Of a stretch of DNA of 35,353 bases, positions 31,666 to 35,353 are shown piece after piece. This stretch comes from Candidatus Gastranaerophilales bacterium (GTDB lineage: Bacteria; Cyanobacteriota; Vampirovibrionia; Gastranaerophilales; Gastranaerophilaceae), in the NCBI GenBank assembly GCA_944325075.1, contig CALUYU010000022.1, positions 1-35,353 of the forward strand, read 5' to 3'. Numbering within the stretch: position 1 is the stretch's first letter; every line of letters begins with the position of its first letter. Made by a program: the position numbers and the translations under genes. The notes under the pieces were generated by a model. The model had not been told where the DNA came from, did not search any database, and saw only the letters and a list, made by a program, of their open reading frames with translations.

Positions 31666-31818
31666 TTATTCTCCTTTATTTTTTAAATTTCTTTTACTTA
31701 ACCATTTTTCAAATTCTGCCTGATTTTTAGGATTTTTATAAAATTCAATTATCTTGTCCTTAAGATAAAAACAAAAAGCATCAAGTGCAGGCTCCGGAAC
31801 CACAGACAAATTAATCAT
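31666..31818 (-). CDS. 50-residue small protein, unknown
   Basis: This short gene reads MINLSVVPEPALDAFCFYLK, DKIIEFYKNPKNQAEFEKWL, SKRNLKNKGE. It is after GGAGG with good spacing, overlaps the end of the HTH gene upstream, and its stop is one base from the next start. It is helical and basic, no motif. Confidence 0.65.
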   Translation of the reverse strand: MINLSVVPEPALDAFCFYLKDKIIEFYKNPKNQAEFEKWLSKRNLKNKGE

Positions 31819-31984
31819 GTTTACCTCCAGATACAATAAACTTATTTATATCTTCTTCAGCAAACAAATACTTGCGGCCGGATCTTTTATAGGTAATTTC
31901 ACCGTTTCTGCATTTTCGGGTCAGCACCTGTGGACTTAAATGCAGAATTTTTGCTGCTTGTTTTGTTTCGTAAAAATTTACCAT
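31811..31984 (-). CDS. Excisionase-like HTH protein
   Basis: The protein has 57 residues from ATG 31984 (MVNFYETKQAAKILHLSPQVLTRKCRNGEITYKRSGRKYLFAEEDINKFI). This is the winged-helix pattern of MerR/excisionase-type proteins (TkeaAkiLgvsp.Tv.r..+.G.i.+.k.G+.y.f...di..y). It is first in the early operon, opposite the recombinase module, so it may control excision or act as a Cro-like regulator. The frame is open up to 32119, but the homologous part begins at 31984. No strong ribosome site. Confidence 0.75.
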   Translation of the reverse strand: MVNFYETKQAAKILHLSPQVLTRKCRNGEITYKRSGRKYLFAEEDINKFIVSGGKHD

Positions 31985-32039
31985 AATGTCAACTTTCTTT
32001 AACTTGATGTCATATTTATACAGATTTTGCATAAATTTT

Positions 32040-32056
32040 TGTAAACAAAATTTACA
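32040..32056. promoter_or_regulatory. Operator-like dyad
   Basis: TGTAAA-CAAAA-TTTACA is a perfect 6-bp dyad with 5-base spacer in the region between the early promoter and its first gene. A wider ACACAA...TTGTGT pair (32054-32086) is next to it. It may be a binding site for the repressor or the excisionase-like protein. Confidence 0.5.
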
Positions 32057-32139
32057 CAACAGACAACAAAATAGTTGCCTTTGTGTTAATGTTGAAAATA
32101 TAAAGTCATTTAAAATCATGTAAAATAACTTATAAAAAC

Positions 32140-32168
32140 AATATACAATATTTTGTTTATAAAGTCAA
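32140..32168 (-). promoter_or_regulatory. Early (lytic) promoter
   Basis: On the minus strand TTGACT (32168-32163) and TATATT (32145-32140) are 17 bases apart, a good sigma70-type promoter facing the early genes. It is opposite the repressor gene and overlaps the repressor promoter. Confidence 0.75.
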
Positions 32169-32181
32169 CAAATATTTTAAT
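32153..32181 (+). promoter_or_regulatory. Repressor promoter
   Basis: TTGTTT (32153-32158) and TTTAAT (32176-32181) are 17 bases apart. Its -35 lies inside the early promoter, so the two promoters cannot be used together, a usual design of lysogeny switches. Arms TTGTT/AACAA (32153-32171) lie over both. Confidence 0.6.
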
Positions 32182-32217
32182 AATGTGAATAAAATCTACA
32201 TTAGATATAGGAGTACT

Positions 32218-32847
32218 ATGAATTATAATACGGTTTTAGCTAAACTTTTACAGGTTACAAAACGTAACATAAGTCAAAAAGAGTTATGTGAGATTACAGG
32301 CGTTGATAAAGGAACAATGAGTGCCAGAGCAACACGAAACAGTAAATTTAAACCTGAAGAACTCAAAAAAATAGAAAAGGCATTTAATGTTGACTTAAAC
32401 GACAATATTGTAAACAATAATTTTATCAAAATACCGGTTTTCGGAAATGTAACAGCAAGCATGGGCTATGGTATCACAGTATATGACGAAAACCAGACCG
32501 GAGTTTACGAAATCAGCCAGAAACTGGCAAAAGATATCGGCATCATTCCGGGCAAAACAGAGATGATTTTTGCATCCGGAGACAGCATGTATCCGACAAT
32601 AGAAGGCGGAGACAGCCTTTTAATAGATACGTCAAAAAAAGAAATTTATGATGGCCGCATTTATTGTGTAAGAATAGACGGCCAGCTGTATGCAAAACGT
32701 TTACAAAAAATTCCGCCAAATACTGTCAAAGTCATTTCAGATAATGAGAAAAAATATGATCCGTTTTACGTTGACTTTTCAAAAAATATCAATTTCGATT
32801 TTGACGTAATCGGTGAAATCCGCTGGTGGGGAAGAGTAGCAAGGTAA
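32218..32847 (+). CDS. CI/LexA-like repressor, peptidase S24 family
   Basis: The protein has 209 residues from ATG 32218, four bases after AGGAG. The N-terminal HTH is about 1-60 (NISQKELCEITGVDKGTMSARATRNSKF). The C-terminal half is S24-type: catalytic Ser123 in ASGDSMYPTIEGGD, Lys160 in QLYAKRLQ. It likely maintains lysogeny and responds to DNA damage. The place of the cleavage site reads TASMGYG where relatives have ASAGxG, so Met-Gly replaces Ala-Gly and self-cleavage could be altered. A longer reading from 32185 has a worse start. Confidence 0.9.
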   Translation: MNYNTVLAKLLQVTKRNISQKELCEITGVDKGTMSARATRNSKFKPEELKKIEKAFNVDLNDNIVNNNFIKIPVFGNVTASMGYGITVYDENQTGVYEISQKLAKDIGIIPGKTEMIFASGDSMYPTIEGGDSLLIDTSKKEIYDGRIYCVRIDGQLYAKRLQKIPPNTVKVISDNEKKYDPFYVDFSKNINFDFDVIGEIRWWGRVAR

Positions 32848-32861
32848 AAAGGAGTTTAATA

Positions 32862-33323
32862 ATGAAAAAAGTTTATGTCCTAGTATTAATTTTATTTATA
32901 AGCAGTTTTACGATTACCGGATGCGGATCAAAAAGTAACAAAGTACCGGTTGAGACCAAAAAAGAAATTTCTGTAAATCCGGTTAATACTGCATCACCTC
33001 AACTAATAGAAAATATGAAGTTTGTACTAAATAAAAATTGGGAAATTGTTGATACAAATAAAATTTATGTAACTAAATCAAAGGATTTTGAAAATGTTTA
33101 TTTTATTGGAACATTAGTAAAAAATGGTTCACAAATATATAATTGTATATGGGCTTCAAACAGCGACAAAATGGATGGTGATACGATGTCCGCGAATGAT
33201 TTTGCTATACAGGCTTCTTCGATAGCAGATGGAAGGAAATCACAAGCCGGAATAAGCGAACACGATGACGGGTATTCAAGAATAAATCAAAAACTTTTAT
33301 CCGACTGGACAAATATAAAATAA
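32862..33323 (+). CDS. Lipoprotein, probable lysogenic-conversion gene
   Basis: The protein has 153 residues from ATG 32862, after AAGGAG with seven bases. MKKVYVLVLILFISSFTITGC is a lipoprotein signal peptide with the lipobox ITGC. The mature part has VPVETKKEISVNPV and a single beta/alpha domain, no enzyme motif. It sits between the repressor and recombinase, a common place for genes expressed in the lysogen. A superinfection-exclusion or surface role is possible but not shown. Confidence 0.72.
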   Translation: MKKVYVLVLILFISSFTITGCGSKSNKVPVETKKEISVNPVNTASPQLIENMKFVLNKNWEIVDTNKIYVTKSKDFENVYFIGTLVKNGSQIYNCIWASNSDKMDGDTMSANDFAIQASSIADGRKSQAGISEHDDGYSRINQKLLSDWTNIK

Positions 33324-33338
33324 CTAGACTTATAATTT

Positions 33339-34907
33339 ATGAACACCAAACCAATACCTGCAGCTGCATACGGTAGATATTCAAGTCACTTACAAAATGA
33401 ACAGTCAATAGAAGGACAATTTACCGATATATATGCAAAAGCAAAAAGAGAAAATTATATTATCGTAAAAGAATATGTTGACCAGGCAATGACAGGTCGA
33501 AATGACAACAGACCCGCATTCCAACAAATGATTGAGGACAGTAAGAAAGGGATTTTTAAAGCTGTATTTGTATGGTCAATAGATCGTTTTGCAAGAAATC
33601 GCTACCTTGCCGCAATCTATAAACACGAACTACGCAAAAACGGTGTTAAACTGCTTTATGCTGCAGAAAATATTCCTGACGGCCCGGAAGGCATTATGCT
33701 TGAAGGTATTTTAGAAAGTGCAGCAGAATATTTTAGCGAATATAATGCACAAAAATCAATGCGGGGTAAAAGAGAAACAGCACTAAAGGGGAAATATAAC
33801 GGTGGTGGCATTCTGTGGGGATATAAAATAGACAAAGAAAATCATTATATAATAGATAAAAAAGCAGCTCCTATAATTAGAAATATATTTGAACAATATG
33901 CATCAGGTGTTTCAAGTAATAAAATTGCGGCAAACCTCAATAATAGCGGAATTAAAACAGTGCTTGAAACATCTTGGGATAACAGAAAAATCCTTCAGGT
34001 TTTACGCCATAAAGCTTACGGGGGATTTTACTGTTGGAGCGACTATTGTTTAGAAAACAAGATTCCGGCAATCGTAGATAAAAAAACATTTGAAACGGTA
34101 CAGGACAAGATGAGAAAGAACAAAGAAAAAGCAGCAACATTTAAGGCTAAAGAATATTATATTCTTTCAGGAAAATTATATTGCGGGAAATGTGATAGTC
34201 GAATGGTTGGTAATAGGGCCCGAATATCACGTAAAACTAACGAAAAAACATGCTACTATAGCTGCAGCGGGAAAAAATTATATAAAAACTGTGATTTAAA
34301 ATCTTTTAGGAAGGAATTTTTAGAAGAATTAGTTATTAATGAAATAAAAAACTTTCTGGCCAACGATTCTATTCTCGAACAAATAGCCGGAAAAATTAAT
34401 AGTTTATTAGAACACGAAACGTCAACTTTTAAATTATCTGATGCATTAAAGGCCCAGCTGAATGAAACTGAGAAATCCTTAAAAAATCTTTTATTTGCAA
34501 TAGAAAAGGGAATTATATCCGAAACCACACAAAACCGACTTTCAGAACTTGAAATCCAAAAGAAGGATTTAATCTTAAAAATACGTCAAGAAGAATTAAA
34601 CGAACAAAGGCCAATTATTTCAAAAGAACAAATTCTATTTTTCCTAGAACGATTTAAAAATGCCGACACAAATGATATAAATACAAAAGAAATACTCATT
34701 GAGACTTTTATACACAGGGTATATATTGATGAGAATTATTTAAGAATAATATTTAATATATCAGATGAAAATAGTGAAAGGAAAATTGATTTAAAAACCA
34801 TACAACAAGCAGAAAAAGAGAAAAATAAATTCAACGCTTCTAGCGTCTTGGATACTTCACATAAGTGTTACCACACCGATTATGCCAAGAGTTATAAGAA
34901 CTTCTGA
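33339..34907 (+). CDS. Large serine recombinase (phage integrase)
   Basis: The protein has 522 residues and carries out integration and excision. The resolvase domain is at 1-150: YGRYSSHLQNEQSIEGQ with catalytic Ser15 in the YxRxS motif, and WSIDRFARNR with Arg83 and Arg86. The recombinase domain is in about 160-270 (GWGYKIDKENHYIIDKKAAPIIRNIFEQYASGVSSNKIA is of this type). The zinc ribbon is LYCGKCDSRMVG with YSCSGKKLYKNC, followed by a coiled coil (about 375-450). The last about 20 codons overlap the broken prepilin gene on the opposite strand. The ribosome site is weak. Confidence 0.94.
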   Translation: MNTKPIPAAAYGRYSSHLQNEQSIEGQFTDIYAKAKRENYIIVKEYVDQAMTGRNDNRPAFQQMIEDSKKGIFKAVFVWSIDRFARNRYLAAIYKHELRKNGVKLLYAAENIPDGPEGIMLEGILESAAEYFSEYNAQKSMRGKRETALKGKYNGGGILWGYKIDKENHYIIDKKAAPIIRNIFEQYASGVSSNKIAANLNNSGIKTVLETSWDNRKILQVLRHKAYGGFYCWSDYCLENKIPAIVDKKTFETVQDKMRKNKEKAATFKAKEYYILSGKLYCGKCDSRMVGNRARISRKTNEKTCYYSCSGKKLYKNCDLKSFRKEFLEELVINEIKNFLANDSILEQIAGKINSLLEHETSTFKLSDALKAQLNETEKSLKNLLFAIEKGIISETTQNRLSELEIQKKDLILKIRQEELNEQRPIISKEQILFFLERFKNADTNDINTKEILIETFIHRVYIDENYLRIIFNISDENSERKIDLKTIQQAEKEKNKFNASSVLDTSHKCYHTDYAKSYKNF

Positions 34908-35047
34908 TAATGTAAATGCTGCCTTTTTCTTAGTGGGTAAACCCTCCGGCATGTTACTATCTAAATCATTTAAAACCTTAGCAGGAGAGCTTAAATACGT
35001 TGTCCCCCTCCCTTGGTTGAAAGCCTTGCTCTGTCTGCGTTTTGCAT
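34857..35047 (-). pseudogene. 5' fragment of host prepilin gene, cut by the prophage
   Basis: The sequence at 34952-34857 reads MPEGLPTKKKAAFTLSEVLI, TLGIIGVVTLM, stop. KKKAAFTLSEVLITLGIIGVV is the class III (type IV pilin/pseudopilin) N-terminal signal with the cleavage site before Phe and Glu5. After GIIGVV pilins continue AAxTIP, but here the reading leaves the family at TLM-stop, marking the phage junction. The best start (ATG 35047 after AGGAGAG) is out of frame and ends after 18 codons; one extra G in the GGGGG at 35004-35008 would join it to the pilin frame. Confidence 0.8.
34865..34877. other. Predicted right attachment site (attR/attL core)
   Basis: GTGTTACCACACC is a short imperfect dyad exactly where the pilin reading leaves its family. 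Large serine recombinases cross over at a central dinucleotide in such a dyad. The partner site lies left of this window, so the core is an inference. Confidence 0.5.
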
Positions 35048-35210
35048 GTATTACTCTCCTGTTATTATCTTTACTTTTTTATTATAAAATGTTTTTTTTA
35101 ATATTTCAAGCAATCCGTTTTTTATTACATTGAAAATATTTACTCATTAAGTTTTTATAATTTTTTAAATAAAACAGCAAAAAATAAAATTTAGGAGTTT
35201 TCTAAACAGT
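34908..35210. other. Host junction region without an intact gene
   Basis: About 300 bases contain the pilin 5' fragment and its promoter on the minus strand, and the upstream region of the host gene at 35211. TATAAT at 35156-35161 may be a -10 for that gene. A plus-strand reading at 34882-35133 is not credible. Confidence 0.6.
35081..35109 (-). promoter_or_regulatory. Promoter of the interrupted prepilin gene
   Basis: On the minus strand TTGAAA (35109-35104) and TATAAT (35086-35081) are exactly 17 bases apart, followed by AGGAGAG and ATG 35047. It is the best sigma70-like promoter in the window, and its transcript would run antisense into the recombinase gene. Confidence 0.75.
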
Positions 35211-35353
35211 ATGCAAGTTACCCCTGTCGTAAATTATAATAATAAATTCAGACCTTCATTCCAAAGTAATTCACGGGTTGTTCGGGATAAGGTTGGCAAT
35301 CTTTTATATCGAAATACTACTAACTTTTTCCGCAGTGATTTGAATTGGGATGC
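35211..35353 (+). CDS. Host protein, N-terminal part (runs off the window)
   Basis: The gene begins at ATG 35211 after TAGGAG and reads MQVTPVVNYNNKFRPSFQSN, SRVVRDKVGNLLYRN, TTNFFRSDLNWDA, open to the end of the window. The short N-terminal form with PSFQ followed by a charged segment is, from memory, common in Gastranaerophilales proteins, so it supports the host guess. No function can be said from 47 residues. Confidence 0.7.
   Translation, partial: MQVTPVVNYNNKFRPSFQSNSRVVRDKVGNLLYRNTTNFFRSDLNWD

Noticed and set aside
31985-32119. N-terminal extension of the excisionase-like protein
   Set aside because: The extra 45 residues are Cys/Phe-rich, overlap operator dyads, and do not resemble the family; the start at 31984 is preferred despite the weak ribosome site.
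34882-35133. Plus-strand gene of 83 residues beside the recombinase
   Set aside because: It is the complement of the pilin fragment and its promoter, has no ribosome site and reads as a low-complexity hydrophobic tail.
1-35353. tRNA, rRNA, IS elements or holin/endolysin genes
   Set aside because: None was seen on reading through; the lysis genes are presumably left of the window. No transposase was found apart from the serine recombinase.

Overview
The window is most of an integrated temperate phage in a low-G+C bacterium, with a short piece of host chromosome at the right end. From memory, the host looks like an uncultured gut Gastranaerophilales (Melainabacteria). The clues are the broken host gene, a prepilin with the N-terminal signature FTLSEVLITLGIIGVV, and the flanking gene starting MQVTPVVNYNNKFRPSFQS. 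This host call is an inference. The left phage end, the lysis genes and the left attachment site are not in the window.

Layout, read in the direction of transcription (mostly right to left, minus strand). (1) Positions 35353-34857 are host: a partial gene on the plus strand, then a promoter and the 5' fragment of a prepilin gene cut off by the prophage. (2) Positions 34907-32218, plus strand: large serine recombinase, a lipoprotein that looks like a lysogenic-conversion gene, and a CI/LexA-like S24 repressor. (3) Positions 32184-31985: lysis/lysogeny switch with overlapping divergent promoters and dyad operators. (4) Positions 31984-20993, minus strand: tightly overlapped early operon. It holds an excisionase-like HTH protein, many small unknown proteins, two LuxR-type HTH proteins, a DnaN sliding clamp, SSB, a YopX-like protein, a PseT-like 3'-phosphatase and a replication initiator whose gene carries five 22-bp iterons. 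It ends at an intrinsic terminator. (5) Positions 20992-56, minus strand: palindromic control region, Dam-type methyltransferase, a minor-tail-Z-like protein, then the late genes.

The late genes form a hybrid. The head module follows lambda order: small and large terminase, gpW-like joiner, portal, ClpP-like protease with nested scaffold, gpD-like decoration, gpE-like capsid. The tail module follows Mu order: gp37-like, contractile sheath L, tube M, gp41-like chaperone with a -1 frameshift, tape measure, gpN-like, gpP/gpD-like hub, gp45, gp46, gp47, gp48, tail fibre. The virion is therefore predicted to be a myovirus, probably packaging DNA with a lambda-type terminase.

Most notable points: integration inside the conserved coding sequence of a prepilin gene; a lambda-O-like origin inside the initiator gene; two copies of a hairpin-rich repeat bounded by AAATCCGC, one of them in frame inside a regulator gene; a G11 tract at the end of the tail-fibre gene; a canonical T TTT TTC frameshift site; and five genes of 41-50 codons or nested in frame that ordinary ORF calling would miss.
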